From: Methanobrevibacter millerae
Lineage (GTDB): Archaea > Methanobacteriota > Methanobacteria > Methanobacteriales > Methanobacteriaceae
Reading direction: 5' to 3'
NCBI RefSeq assembly: GCF_001477655.1
Contig: NZ_CP011266.1
Location: 1,658,001-1,722,000 of the forward strand
DNA length: 64,000 nucleotides
Shown: positions 26,778 to 37,194 of the stretch, in pieces
Layout: each line of letters begins with the position of its first letter
Position numbering within the stretch: position 1 is the stretch's first letter
Translations under genes and position numbers: made by a program
The notes under the pieces: model-generated
What the model saw: the letters and a program-made list of their open reading frames with translations, nothing else
Database searches by the model: none
What the model was told of the DNA's origin: nothing

Positions 26778-28553
26778 TCAACCCTGTTAATTTAAGAAAT
26801 TTTTGTGAAATTAATTTTTTTATTCACCTCTTCTTTGAGTTGGAGGGAATTTGTTATTTGGATCTTTGGCTGTTCTGTCAGGATTCCTATCATTTACTCT
26901 ATTTTTTTCAACTAAGTTCGATTGTGCGGTATTCAATATTCGTTTTACAGCATTTTCTCTTTCCTTAGGGTCATCCGATAATAAGTCTGGCATGTCTAAT
27001 TTGATTAATCCGAATAAGACATTGAGATTTGTTTTATATTCGTGTTTTAGGTTTTTATTTTTTTGTTTTTCTTGTACTTTTTGGTCTGCATCGAGTTTCA
27101 TTGCCATGAGGTAATTAAACATGAATATGTTGGCGTAGAAGTCTTGTTGTATGATTTTTTCGTTATATCCGCTGAAGTTTTCTATGTGTATTATGTTTTT
27201 TAATCTGTCGAAATTGGTTTCTATTTTCCATCTTTTGTTATATAATTCTTTTAAATCGGAGGTAGTGAATTTATCGAAGGGTAAATTGCTTGCTAGTATT
27301 TCTGTGTATTTTTTTCCTGTTTTTGTTGTTAGTTCTATTTCTGTTATTCTTATTTCTGTATTTCTTTTTTCTTGTGCTTGTTTCTTTAATTCTTTATTAT
27401 GAAAGTTTTGTGTTCTTGTTGTATTTATGGTGATGTTTATAGTTTCATCATTTGTTTTCATGTATTTTCGTTCTTTTTTGAAGTCATCTGCTTTTAATCG
27501 TATTAGGAAATATGAATTGATGCTTTTATGTTTGAGCATTAGTTCAAGGGCGTCGTATCCTCTGTCGTAGGTTGTGATGGTGTTGGTCATGTCGATTCTT
27601 TGGTTTAAGTTGTCTAAATGTTGCATTGCGAGTTCTACTTCGCCTATTTTTTTGCTGTTAGTTATTGTGGCCGTTAATATGAAATCTGTTTGTGTATCTG
27701 CAATGCAGGATGCTCTAAATCTTATTAATTCCTTTCGCAATCTATTGAAATGTGGATTATTTAATTCTTTTAGTTGTTTTTCTGTGTATCCAATATTTGG
27801 TGCATCACAGATGCTAGTATCGCCTGCAAGTATTGAATATCCCCTATAAAGGCCAGGTCGTTCTGAATCGTTGTAAATTCCATCAATAAAGTCTTCATTC
27901 ATATCCACATAACAAACATGGTCGAGTAATTTTCTTCTTTGAGAAATGTTAGATTTGCTTAATGTCATATTTTTATCCTTTTTTTCTTTTATAATAAAAT
28001 TTATAGCTTCAATTGCAGTTGTTCGGCCACAATCATAGAAAGGATACTTGATTATACTTTCCAGATTAGTTTTTCGATTTCGAACAAAATGATTTTTTCC
28101 ATCATCAATTATATATTTTCGATCAACATATTTATTTAAGTTTACCCAAGTTTCATCACAATATTCCATGAAATTAATCATCAAAAACAACCCCTAAATC
28201 CAGAAATTCAAAACAAAAAATATTGAATAACTCTATATAAAAATATAATTTAATAATATTTAATATTAACTATTAAAAATACTTAAAATTAGATATAAAA
28301 TACTTAAAATAATTATATAAAGTATTAAAATAATCATAGTTAATTTTAAGTAAAATAAAGGATTTTACTTGAAAAATATCTAAAAAAACTGAAAAATAAG
28401 AAAAAATTAATAACAAAAAAGAGAACCCAAATATAAAAAATAAAGGCGATAATACCATATAATATCAAATAAAAAATTATAAATTGAAAAATAAAGAAAT
28501 AAATCAATATAATTAAAAATTCATTAACTAGTTTCTTAAATTAACAGGGTTGA
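26778..28553 (-). mobile_element. IS4-family insertion sequence with 22-bp inverted repeats
   Basis: Ends TCAACCCTGTTAATTTAAG.. at 26778 and the complement ending at 28553 (22 bp match). About 1,776 bp with a complete transposase. Immediate flanks (TTTATTG / GTTAGTA) show no clear target duplication. A related, decayed element with end sequence TCAACCCTATAAAGTTAAGG is at 59300-61081. It inserted just upstream of the kwaA-like gene. Confidence 0.85.
26820..28169 (-). CDS. IS4-family transposase, intact
   Basis: About 449 aa. DDE parts: LAGDTSICDAPN (first Asp), TTYDRGYDALELM (second Asp) and YNKRWKIETNFDRLK, which fits the IS4 Y-x2-R-x3-E-x6-K signature with the catalytic Glu. Start ATG 28169 (MEYCDETW) is chosen by homology to the related transposase starting MEFFEDYCLETW at 59697. 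The C-terminus is charged (NPDRTAKDPNNKFPPTQRRG). Apparently competent for transposition. Confidence 0.88.
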   Translation of the reverse strand: MEYCDETWVNLNKYVDRKYIIDDGKNHFVRNRKTNLESIIKYPFYDCGRTTAIEAINFIIKEKKDKNMTLSKSNISQRRKLLDHVCYVDMNEDFIDGIYNDSERPGLYRGYSILAGDTSICDAPNIGYTEKQLKELNNPHFNRLRKELIRFRASCIADTQTDFILTATITNSKKIGEVELAMQHLDNLNQRIDMTNTITTYDRGYDALELMLKHKSINSYFLIRLKADDFKKERKYMKTNDETINITINTTRTQNFHNKELKKQAQEKRNTEIRITEIELTTKTGKKYTEILASNLPFDKFTTSDLKELYNKRWKIETNFDRLKNIIHIENFSGYNEKIIQQDFYANIFMFNYLMAMKLDADQKVQEKQKNKNLKHEYKTNLNVLFGLIKLDMPDLLSDDPKERENAVKRILNTAQSNLVEKNRVNDRNPDRTAKDPNNKFPPTQRRGE

Positions 28554-28862
28554 GTTAGTACTCCAATATTTATTATAATAATATGTATATCAATATTAAA
28601 ATCATGAAAACTCAGTTGGATCTTAATTTTTTTGGTTGTAGTGAAGGTTAATGAACTAAAAAGTGGTTTTTTCCAGACAAATTAATTATTATTTCAAATG
28701 CTCTTGAAAATCATAAACAATATTCTTTATTTTTTAGTTTTAATAATCATTATTTAATAATTAAATTAAATAAGGATTAATTATGGTTGTTATAATTTTT
28801 TGAGAAAAATTTGAATTGAACAAATTAATTACTAGATTATAAAGTTTTTCTTTAAAAAATTT
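28554..28862. other. Intergenic; nothing recognised
   Basis: AT-rich, no open frame of note and no dyads beyond chance. Confidence 0.4.
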
Positions 28863-29759
28863 TTAATCTTTATATGCATGAATTAATCCTGCATCTTCAA
28901 ATTTATCATATGATGTAGGCTTAAGTATTATATTAAATCCTTGCTTTTTTAACTTTTCAATGAGTAATTTATGATCTATTCCAGTATGTATGGAATGATG
29001 TTCAAAAATTATATCTTTAAAATTTGATAAGTCGGTATTTAATATTATATTAAATTCACATCCTTCACAATCCATTTTTAAAATATCTGGTTTAATCTGA
29101 TTTTTAGTTAAGATATCTTCAAGAGTAATAACTTCTACTTCATAATGATCTTTTTCAGTTCTAAATTGTGAAGTAGAGTTCATATCATCAATTGAGATGG
29201 TACCAATCTTATCAGAAACTCCATAATTAAAGAAATGTAATTTCTCATTTAAATCGGGATTTATTTTTTTTAATTCAAGTGAGTATTCATAATTTTTTTT
29301 CACAGGTTCGAATCCATAAACACTAGCCCCTTGATTTGCAAAGAAAAGTGCTGTGTCTCCAACATAAGAACCTATATCAATTACAACTCTATTTTTATAA
29401 TTAATATTGAATGAACTATAGGATTCGCCCATATAGTATTCATAGAATGGTGTTTCATCAATTAATTGTTTTTCTTTTCTAAAATTAAAAATGTTCACTC
29501 CTGCCCAAGGAATAATATCTTTTGAGGAGCATAAATCTGTAATAAATAATGCAAATTCATCTACTTTATTTTTATTTATTTTAGGTATTAAACTCATAAT
29601 TTTATCTAATGTAGATGTATCATTAATTAAATGTTCCTGAGTTGAATTTTTAAATTTAACATTAACTTCTTTTTTTAAATTAAATTTAAATAATAAACAT
29701 TGTATTGGATTTTCTAAATAATTAAAATAATCTAATAAATAATCTATTTTTTTTACCAT
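28863..29759 (-). CDS. FkbM-family methyltransferase, 298 aa
   Basis: SAM-dependent methyltransferase that typically O-methylates sugars or polyketides. Rossmann-type motif I is VVIDIGSYVGDTALFFANQG, followed by VYGFEPVKKNYEYSLEL (FEP motif). The FkbM hallmark DILKMDCEGCEF lies near residue 230, then IIFEHH. An N-terminal 110-residue extension is specific to this protein. Start ATG 29759 follows GGTGA by 4 nt. It lies at the left end of the surface-glycan region, so it probably methylates a cell-surface sugar. A second, truncated member is at 61826-62563. Confidence 0.85.
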   Translation of the reverse strand: MVKKIDYLLDYFNYLENPIQCLLFKFNLKKEVNVKFKNSTQEHLINDTSTLDKIMSLIPKINKNKVDEFALFITDLCSSKDIIPWAGVNIFNFRKEKQLIDETPFYEYYMGESYSSFNINYKNRVVIDIGSYVGDTALFFANQGASVYGFEPVKKNYEYSLELKKINPDLNEKLHFFNYGVSDKIGTISIDDMNSTSQFRTEKDHYEVEVITLEDILTKNQIKPDILKMDCEGCEFNIILNTDLSNFKDIIFEHHSIHTGIDHKLLIEKLKKQGFNIILKPTSYDKFEDAGLIHAYKD

Positions 29760-29891
29760 ATTTTCACCATATTAATGTATGTGTGGGGTTCATTAAATTT
29801 TTTATAATATAATATATATGTTTATTTCATTTAAATTTTAATATTTTTAAAACTTGGAACTGTTATTTTCTTATGTCTTGATTTCTTTTTT

Positions 29892-31277
29892 TATAGTAAG
29901 TTACGAAACTTTTTTAAATAATAAATTATAAATATTTATTCATGGTAGGAAGAAAACAAATTCACTTAAAAAAGCATTTGAGTAAAAATGAAATAGAAAA
30001 ATTACTTAAAGAATACAAATATTATCATAAAATTTATTTAAGACTTTTATTTATTCGTATGCTTGATAAAGGAGAAGACATGAATACTGTTTGTGAATTT
30101 TTCAATATAACAGTTCCAACAGGTTATAATTGGTTAAATGCATATAATGAAGAAGGATTTGAAGGTTTAAAACCAAAATTTGCTGGAGGAAGACCCTCTA
30201 AATTAACTTCTCAACAATTTTTAAAATTAAAAAATATGCTTGATATTAAAATCGATGCAGGTGAGAAATTATCTAGAAAAGATGTTCATATGTTAATTAT
30301 TGAAGAATTTGGAGTACATTATAGTTTAAAAAGAGTAGGTGAGATAATTAGAGAACTTGGATTCAATTATAATAAAGCATATCCCTTTCTTTACAAAACA
30401 ACCTGAAAATGCTGAAGAAATTTTAAAAGATAGATTAGAAGTTATTAATTAAACTAAAAATGAAAAAATTATATTTTTTGATGGATCTGCTATTCAAAAT
30501 GAGCCAAATTCATCAAAATCAGTATCTAAAAAAGGAAATAAGAATTTAGCTAAGAAAAATCCATATAAATTTAAAGTTAATGCATTGGGTTCTATTGCTT
30601 TAATAGGTAATTCTAGTTTGACTATTTCTGAAACATCAAAAGCCCATGATATAGCAAGAGCTTTTATTGATATTAAGATAGCAAATAGTGAAATACCTAT
30701 TTTAAAATCATTATTAAATAAAGTTTTGTTGGATTCTGATTTGTCTCCAGATCAAATTCAACAAAAGATTTCAGAAAAAAATTCAACAAAAGAAGATTTT
30801 ATAAATAAAATAATGAAAAATATTAATGATGATGAATTAACAACTGTTGAATTAGCTTTAAAATTAGAAAAACAAAGCAAAAAAGAAAATTTGGATAATC
30901 AAAGAAGAATAGATTCAACTAAACGACAAGTTATCTTAGAAAATATTAATAAAGAAGAAATTAAGAAATATTCTTATTTAGAACCAAAAATTAACATTAT
31001 TTTAGACAATTATAGTGTTCATAAAGCCCAATTAGTTAAAAAAATATGTGAAATTTTGAACATGAATTTAATTTATTTGCCTCCATATTCTCCGCAATTT
31101 AATCCTATAGAACAAGTATGGAGAACCTGTAAAATAGAAATAAAAAGAAAATATTATTATTCAAAGGAAAAATTAGAAAAATTTTTTGTCAAAACATATT
31201 TTAAAGTAGTTAATGAAGGTAATTTCTTTAATTGGTGGGAAAAAACATTTTTAAAAAAAGTTTTGTAATTTACTATA
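29892..31277 (+). mobile_element. IS630-family element, copy a
   Basis: Ends TATAGTAAGTTACGAAACTT and the complement of TATAGTAAATTACAAAACTT; the terminal TA at both ends fits the TA target of IS630/Tc1-mariner elements. Close relative of the element starting at 54831. Confidence 0.82.
29942..31268 (+). pseudogene. IS630-family transposase, split frames, copy a
   Basis: The first frame (29942-30406, 154 aa) is the helix-turn-helix part (NITVPTGYNWLNAYNEEGFE). The catalytic part is in the +1 frame: IPFFTKQPENAEE, broken by a TAA near 30450, then FFDGSAIQNEP (Asp 1), INIILDNYSVHKA (Asp 2) and PPYSPQFNPIEQVWRTCK (Glu) up to 31268. Some IS630 elements join two frames by programmed frameshifting, but the extra TAA makes this copy non-functional. 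Confidence 0.8.
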
Positions 31278-31371
31278 ATCTAATTATTCTTTATGCATTA
31301 ATGCACTTTAAAGTATTTATATTGGTATATAAGTCATTTTTAATATCTTAACTATTGTATTACTCTTATTA

Positions 31372-33148
31372 GGGAGTGTAAAAAATTTAACTGATAGATT
31401 TTCAGTTTTCTCCCAAAACATTTCTTTTTGTCCAATTTAAGTTGTTTAATCAAATTTGTCTTGTGCTCCTTTGTATGTTCTGAAGATTCTTTTTATTTTT
31501 CCAGGGAAAGTTACTCTGAATAATAATTCTGCTAAATTGTTTGTACTTGGAATTTTTCTGTTTTTTGTGTGATTCAAGGTTATTTCAAGTTTTTTAGAAA
31601 GTTTTCTCATGAAATCTTGGATTATTTCAGGCATTTCATCGAATTTTTCATTTAATTTGTTGAATCTATTCATAGCAGTCTTAATAGTTTTGGATTTAAA
31701 TATTTTTGATATTTTTTCCTTGTATTCTAGGTATTCTTTGACTTCATTCTTGATTTGTTTTAATTTGAATTTATTTCTGTCATTTTCCATTTTAAGCTTT
31801 TTTCGTTGGTTTTGATTTTTTATTAATTTTTTCTCTGTTTTCTTTGGTCTTCCTATTTTTGGTGGCATTTTGCTTTTTAATTGTTCTATTTTTTCTGTAG
31901 TTTTTTCTATTTGCTCTTTGAGTGATTTTATGATTCTGTTTCGTTTATTTATGTGTTTTTGTAAAGGTAGCATTAATCCTTGCATTATGTGGAATGTGCA
32001 GGTGTGGTGTTTTGCTCCAATTTCTTCAATTATTTCTGGATAAGCACCATAGCCATCGGTAATTATTGTGTTTAGTTTTAATCCTTTAAATGATTCTTTA
32101 AAGTATTTTTTAATGGTTTCTTTGGTGAATTCTTCTCTCCTTATGATTTGATCATTGATTATTAATCGAGTATGAGAATCAATAATTGTCATTCACACGT
32201 AAATTTCTTTATTAATCTTTATAAACTCTCCATCATAATTATAAAAACCACTTGGTTTAATATTTAACTTTTTAATTAATTTATTGACTCTTTTTTCTTC
32301 TTTATCTAAGTATTGGTCTATTAAATCAGATTGAGAAATGTATGATGTTTGTCTACTCATTTTGACATCATAAATTAAATTTATATAATTTGCTTTGTTT
32401 TCATAAGATGAATATGTTATTGTGCTGAAATCTAAGCTTAATTTCTTTATTTCTAGTGTGTAATTGCAGTATTTACTGATAAATGTTTCTAATGAGGTTG
32501 TTTTGTAATATTTATGGTGTTTGCAGGAGTATTTTTGTTTATATATTGTTTTGTTCTTGTTTAAAATAAACTTCTGCAATCCATTTTTATTTAATGGTTG
32601 TTCACAAATTGGGCAAATTGGATTTAACTCATAATAAATTATTTTATATGATTTTTGAAGTATTTCCTCTGCAATGGAAATGAAATTCGGAGAAACAGCA
32701 GTGTTCAAATACAAATTCTCACCTTCACAAAAAAGGAAAGAATTAAATAAATTGTCATCCATAAAATTAATTACGGGTTTGTTTTTTTGTTGCATATATA
32801 ATAATAAGCCCGTATTCCTATTTAAACCTATCTAAACTATTATTTTTAGGATTAAAAACTTATTAGATTATATTAAAGTACTAAATTTGATATTCATCAG
32901 ATGATACAAATTTAACAAGGGATTATGTCCTTTTTATTAAATTAACAATATCTCCTTTAAAATTGAGATCAAGTTTCAAAACCTTCTTTTAAAATTAATG
33001 CAAAACTAAGCAAATGCTATGAAAATTATTATTTGTTTTTTATTTTGAAAAATTAGTTCAATTAGTTTTAAATAAATGAAATAAATATAGTAACAATTTA
33101 TATACGATGGATAAGAGTTACACTATCAGTTAAATTTTTTACACTCCC
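31372..33148 (-). mobile_element. Zinc-ribbon DDE insertion sequence with 7-bp target duplication
   Basis: Inverted repeats GGGAGTGTAAAAAATTTAAC.. at 31372 and the complement ending at 33148 (about 26 bp). Flanking direct repeats CTTATTA at 31365-31371 and 33149-33155. Related to the element at 48553-50350. Family not named with certainty (unclassified/ISNCY-like). Confidence 0.85.
31446..32795 (-). pseudogene. Zinc-ribbon DDE transposase interrupted by one in-frame TGA
   Basis: The N-terminal 200 codons carry a zinc ribbon (NPICPICEQPL, CKHHKYYKTT) and a helix-turn-helix. TGA at 32193-32195 stops the frame; the next codon starts the 248-aa remainder with no frameshift: DDE parts TIIDSHTRLI, TIITDGYGAYPEI, HTCTFHIMQ, and a lysine-rich coiled coil. 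The homologous position in the copy at 48910 is Arg (IYVRLALID), so CGA or AGA became TGA. Both ends of the element are intact. Confidence 0.8.
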
Positions 33149-33155
33149 CTTATTA

Positions 33156-33500
33156 TTTTTAAATTTATTATTCATGGTTTTTAAATTATTTTTATTATAT
33201 TTCAAGAAATTTAAGATATTTTTTATATTCGGAAAAAAGTATTTACTTAAGTAGTCAGAAAAATGGTATAGAATCATGTTTCATTTCTTTTTTTTAAATG
33301 ATTTTGTTGTTTATTGTTTCATCAATAGATTGTTTAAACTAATTGTATGGATTTTTTATTATATTCTTAAAATTCTTCTTTAACTCATTTTTTAACTTAT
33401 TTTGAATAATATTTTCTTTTTTTAAAAGCACAAAACAATCTCTCAAGAGCTAACAAATTGAAAGTCTCAAAATCGCATGTTTTTTAATCATCAAGGATTT
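33156..33500. other. Intergenic; no gene supported
   Basis: T-rich, with short minus-strand fragments (FETFNLLALERLFCAFKK near 33430) that look like transposase-tail debris, but too broken to assign. Confidence 0.35.
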
Positions 33501-34532
33501 TTAAAAGATTTTCCGGTATATTTTTCTTAATGTTTTTGAATGATATATAATTCTTAATAAATGTAAATATAAATATGCTAATTCATATTTTTCTTTTAAT
33601 ATGAAAATATTTAAAATATTAATTGAAGGTGTATTTACATGGTTAAAATTCACATAAATTTCAAATTCCCTCATTTTTTTTAAAAAATTTATAACATCTT
33701 TCTTTGGAGATTTCACCAAATTTAATGCATATAATCTGATTAAAGAACAAATAATATGGCCTTTGAAGATATATGCTAAATCTAAATCATATTTTTTAAT
33801 TTTTTCTAAAATTTTTAAGTAAACGTTATGGATTTCATTTAAATTACTTAAAGTAATATTGCTAGTAATTGAGTCGGTATATGCATGATGAATATATCCA
33901 TAGAAATTTTTCAAATAAACTGCTTTTTTGGAATAAAGTCTAAATATTGCTTTGAAATAAATATCTTCTGCATAATACGTTTCTAAAAAATAAATTTTAT
34001 TTTGATTAATAATATCTTTTCTAAATAAACAATGGGTGGAAAGATGATCATTTAAGTAAAAAATATTTTCATTTATAAAACTTATTTTATTTTCAAAATT
34101 TTCATGAGATTTTGAATCATCATATTCTAAATCTATTTTTGAAGTATTAATATTATCAATGCGTAAAACTCCACAAGATACTAAATCTGCATTTTCAATT
34201 ATTGCATTTGAATAAAGTTTTTCACACATTTCTTGATCATATTCATCATCAGAGTCTAAAAATAATACATATTCTCCAGATGCATTTTCAAGGCATTTGT
34301 TTTTTCCAAATCCTGGCCCTTTATTTTCAGTTCCAAAGAAGGATATAATATTTTTGTATTTTTCTGAGTATTTTTTTAGTATTTTTTTAGTATTGTCTGT
34401 GGATGCATCATCATATAATAATAATTCAATATTATTAAATCCCATATTTTGATTGATGATAGAGTTTATTGCTCTTTGAATAGTGTCTTCGGCATTATAA
34501 CATGGAATTATTATACTTACTTTATAATTCAA
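33501..34532 (-). CDS. Family 2 glycosyltransferase, 343 aa, TTG start
   Basis: GT-A fold transferase: KVSIIIPCYNAEDTIQRAIN at the N-terminus, ELLLYDDASTDNT (nucleotide-sugar binding), and the metal-binding DXD in GEYVLFLDSDDEYD. The C-terminal 200 residues are helical and acceptor-specific. The start is TTG at 34532, supported by GGTGA at 34537-34541 with 4-nt spacing; no ATG is suitable. Probably cytoplasmic and membrane-associated, adding a sugar to a surface glycan. Donor and acceptor unknown. Intact. Confidence 0.87.
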   Translation of the reverse strand: MNYKVSIIIPCYNAEDTIQRAINSIINQNMGFNNIELLLYDDASTDNTKKILKKYSEKYKNIISFFGTENKGPGFGKNKCLENASGEYVLFLDSDDEYDQEMCEKLYSNAIIENADLVSCGVLRIDNINTSKIDLEYDDSKSHENFENKISFINENIFYLNDHLSTHCLFRKDIINQNKIYFLETYYAEDIYFKAIFRLYSKKAVYLKNFYGYIHHAYTDSITSNITLSNLNEIHNVYLKILEKIKKYDLDLAYIFKGHIICSLIRLYALNLVKSPKKDVINFLKKMREFEIYVNFNHVNTPSINILNIFILKEKYELAYLYLHLLRIIYHSKTLRKIYRKIF

Positions 34533-34536
34533 TTTA

Positions 34537-34541
34537 TCACC
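34537..34541 (-). promoter_or_regulatory. GGTGA ribosome binding site supporting a TTG start
   Basis: GGTGA on the minus strand, 4 nt before TTG 34532. Confidence 0.6.
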
Positions 34542-34781
34542 TAAATTTTTATTAAAGATTTTTTTATAACTTTTTTTTATTTTAATAGATTTTGTAAGAT
34601 TTTATATTTTTGTAATGGGTCACTTAATTTTTCTAAAAATTCTTATTTCTTTTTTTAATAAGTTATTTATTTATTAAGAATAATATTAGTTTCTATTAAC
34701 TATTTTGGAAATGAAAAAATTTACTTATAAAATAATTTTTATTTATTATTATGGTTGTTATTATTTGGTTATAATATCATT

Positions 34782-36036
34782 TAGGGGCCTGAATTTTTTA
34801 GTTTTCAGATAGTTGTTGTATGGCTGTTTTCGAGTAAAACCCTTGTGATACAATTAGGACTCCTAAAAATACATTTAAATATACTGTTTTTGTTACAGAT
34901 TTCGGTGTATATTTGTGTATTTCTCTCATGTTGAGTCCTTGTTTGAGTAATTTAAAAAAGTCTTCTATTTTTCCTCGAATTGGTTTGAATTTCTTCCAAT
35001 CATCTAATTTTTTAAATAACTCTATTTTAAGGTTGTTATAAAATTGTTTTTGTGCTAATATTTTCTTTGTTTTGTTAAATACTTGTAATGGGTAAGATAA
35101 TTGGTCGTTAAGCTTTGTTTTATTGAAATTGTCTTTTGGAAAAATAAAAGGAACTATTTTATATTTGCTAATTCCTAATTGATAGTTTTTATAACTGTAA
35201 TAACCTTTATCTAAAATTATGGTGTCTCCTTTTCGTATGATTCGTCTTTTTTGTAGGTTTTCCATTATTTCATCGAAAAGTTTTGCATCATTTGGTGCTC
35301 CAGAATGAATTAAAATAGAAACAGGATTCATACTATCGTAATCAATGATTACTGTGGCTTTAAATCCAATATAAAATCCTTTAGAAGATGAATAACTCCA
35401 TTTTAAATTTAATGTTTTGAGATGTTCTTTTGTCTTTTTATTTCTGTTAAAATTAAAATCCAAGTCAACTGGCGTTGCATCAACAATAAATGTCTTTTTT
35501 CCTCTTCTTTTAACCTTATTTTGATGATTTAATACTCTATTTAATGCTTTTAAAAGGTTTTCAGGATTTTGTTGTGAAAAAATTTTGTAAACTTGATTTG
35601 CAGTTAAAATTTCAGAAATTTTAAAGTAATCACGTAGTTCTTTTTTAGATTCAAGTTCATTTAAAATAAATGAAATATCTAATCCAAAGAACATGCTTAT
35701 AAATATGATTTTAAATGCAAATATTTGTTTATTTAAGTTTTTAAATCCATATGATGCTAAAATTTCCAAAGATTTTCTAGAATCAATAATTTTAAATATT
35801 TTCTTTAACAAAGTATAATTTGGGTCTTTAATATCTAAATTTAATCTGTGTTTCATGTTTATCTCCAAATAAATATATGTAACACATAATACTTAAATTT
35901 AACGATATTATAGTACCCTTTTTAAAAATTAAGAATTATTCAAATGTATTTTTAGAAACCAAAACTAATCATTATAAAATATTAAAAAAATAAGAAAAAT
36001 TAAGCGGAATTTATATCAGAAAAATTCAGACCCCTA
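34782..36036 (-). mobile_element. IS5/ISNCY-like insertion sequence, about 1,255 bp
   Basis: Imperfect inverted repeats TAGGGGCCTGAATTTTT at 34782 and the complement of TAGGGGTCTGAATTTTT ending at 36036. No target duplication: the left flank is plain intergenic DNA, while the right flank is RT-coding sequence of intron C. This suggests a deletion beside the element. Confidence 0.8.
34798..35856 (-). CDS. DDE transposase of the 1.25-kb element, intact
   Basis: 352 aa from ATG 35856 (GGAGAT site 4 nt upstream); the open frame starts 12 nt earlier. DDE parts: KTFIVDATPVDLDF, TIILDKGYYSYKNY, and PIRGKIEDFFKLLKQ carrying the Glu with an R..K..E spacing. N-terminal 120 residues are helical (LTANQVYKIFSQQNPENLL). 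The ends at 34782 and 36036 lie close to the gene. Resembles the one-gene elements common in Methanobrevibacter (IS5/ISM1-like); exact family uncertain. Confidence 0.82.
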   Translation of the reverse strand: MKHRLNLDIKDPNYTLLKKIFKIIDSRKSLEILASYGFKNLNKQIFAFKIIFISMFFGLDISFILNELESKKELRDYFKISEILTANQVYKIFSQQNPENLLKALNRVLNHQNKVKRRGKKTFIVDATPVDLDFNFNRNKKTKEHLKTLNLKWSYSSSKGFYIGFKATVIIDYDSMNPVSILIHSGAPNDAKLFDEIMENLQKRRIIRKGDTIILDKGYYSYKNYQLGISKYKIVPFIFPKDNFNKTKLNDQLSYPLQVFNKTKKILAQKQFYNNLKIELFKKLDDWKKFKPIRGKIEDFFKLLKQGLNMREIHKYTPKSVTKTVYLNVFLGVLIVSQGFYSKTAIQQLSEN

Positions 36037-36296
36037 TTTATATTTGATGTTTAATGCTTCTTCCATTCCATGAAGTGCTATATTTGCCAATAATGGAGAA
36101 ATGATGCCTCCTTGCGGAGTTCCAGTTCTAGTTTCATAGAATATATTATTTTCTAAATATCCTGCTTCTAACCATTTCTTAATCAACTTTTTAAGCGGAA
36201 AATTACCTAATTTGTTCAAGATATGTTGATGATTTAAAGTATCAAAACATGACTTGTCGGATAAGTCGGGAGGATTACTCCCCTCTTCTCTCCTAA

Positions 36297-36330
36297 GAAC
36301 CTATCGTGTACCTTTCGATACAATAGGCTC
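36297..36330 (-). ncRNA. Domain V of intron B
   Basis: 34 nt: GAGCCTATTGTATCGAAAGG.., closing with CGATAGGTTC. It differs from the domain V of intron A in both stem and loop, confirming two lineages. Lies 10 nt after the RT stop at 36341. Confidence 0.9.
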
Positions 36331-37150
36331 AAGTATGCATTTATCCAGTAAAATAAGAGTATCTTCTATCGCGCATATCAAAATAATCGGTTTTATCCTT
36401 ATCGTAAGGACTATAATCATGTTTTATCATAATATGTCGCCTAATAGGAGTCCATTTCATTTTAATTAGATAATCACCAGTCAATGGATCAGTCAAAATC
36501 CAATTGCCAGTATATCTACCGTTATTGAAATAAGGGAAATATCTTTGTTTAATCCACTTTTTACCTTTGTTTCCATGTAGTCTTCGCAAGAACTTATATA
36601 TTTTATTCCAAATATAATCATCCATAGCACAGAATACTTTCTTTGAAACAACATGTCTCCAATAATTAGCAGTACCTCGAATGACTGGATTCAGTCGCCT
36701 TATTAAAACTCCCACATTATTTCCATAACAAGATTTACATATATCATCAATTTTCATTTAAACTTATTTATACTATCCTTAGAAGGTTTATTTAAGCATA
36801 ATAAACCGTCTTTGGTTTTATATTGTCTAAAATTGAAACCTAAGAAATTGAATCCTTCGGAAATATGTTTAATGAATGTTTTATCCTCAGCTAAAACCAA
36901 ACCTCTTTCGTCAAGATAAGGTTGTAAGATGCTTTCGACTTTCAGTATATCTTCTTTAGATTGTGCAAAAATCAAAAAATCATCGGCATACCTTACCATA
37001 CGGTATTTGCCCCTAGAAGCATATGTTATTCCTCTTTTATTTTCATATCTAGCGTATGATATATCTAATATTTCTTCCATACCATGTAGTGCAATATTTG
37101 CAAGTAATGGTCTGATAAGGACAAGGAATTTCTTTCTTGACCTCTCATCA

Positions 37151-37184
37151 GAACCGTACAAGTGCCATTAAGCACATACGGCTC
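37151..37184 (-). ncRNA. Domain V of intron A
   Basis: 34 nt: GAGCCGTATG, loop, GTACGGTTC on the minus strand, the canonical catalytic hairpin of group II introns, just after the RT stop. Confidence 0.9.
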
Positions 37185-37194
37185 AAGCACACAT

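Noticed and set aside
28273-28458. 61-codon minus-strand frame inside the IS at 26778
   Set aside because: AT-rich leader of the IS upstream of its transposase; no family features.
29290-29320. GGTTCGAATCC, resembling a tRNA T-loop
   Set aside because: Lies inside the FkbM methyltransferase gene and no acceptor or anticodon stems flank it.
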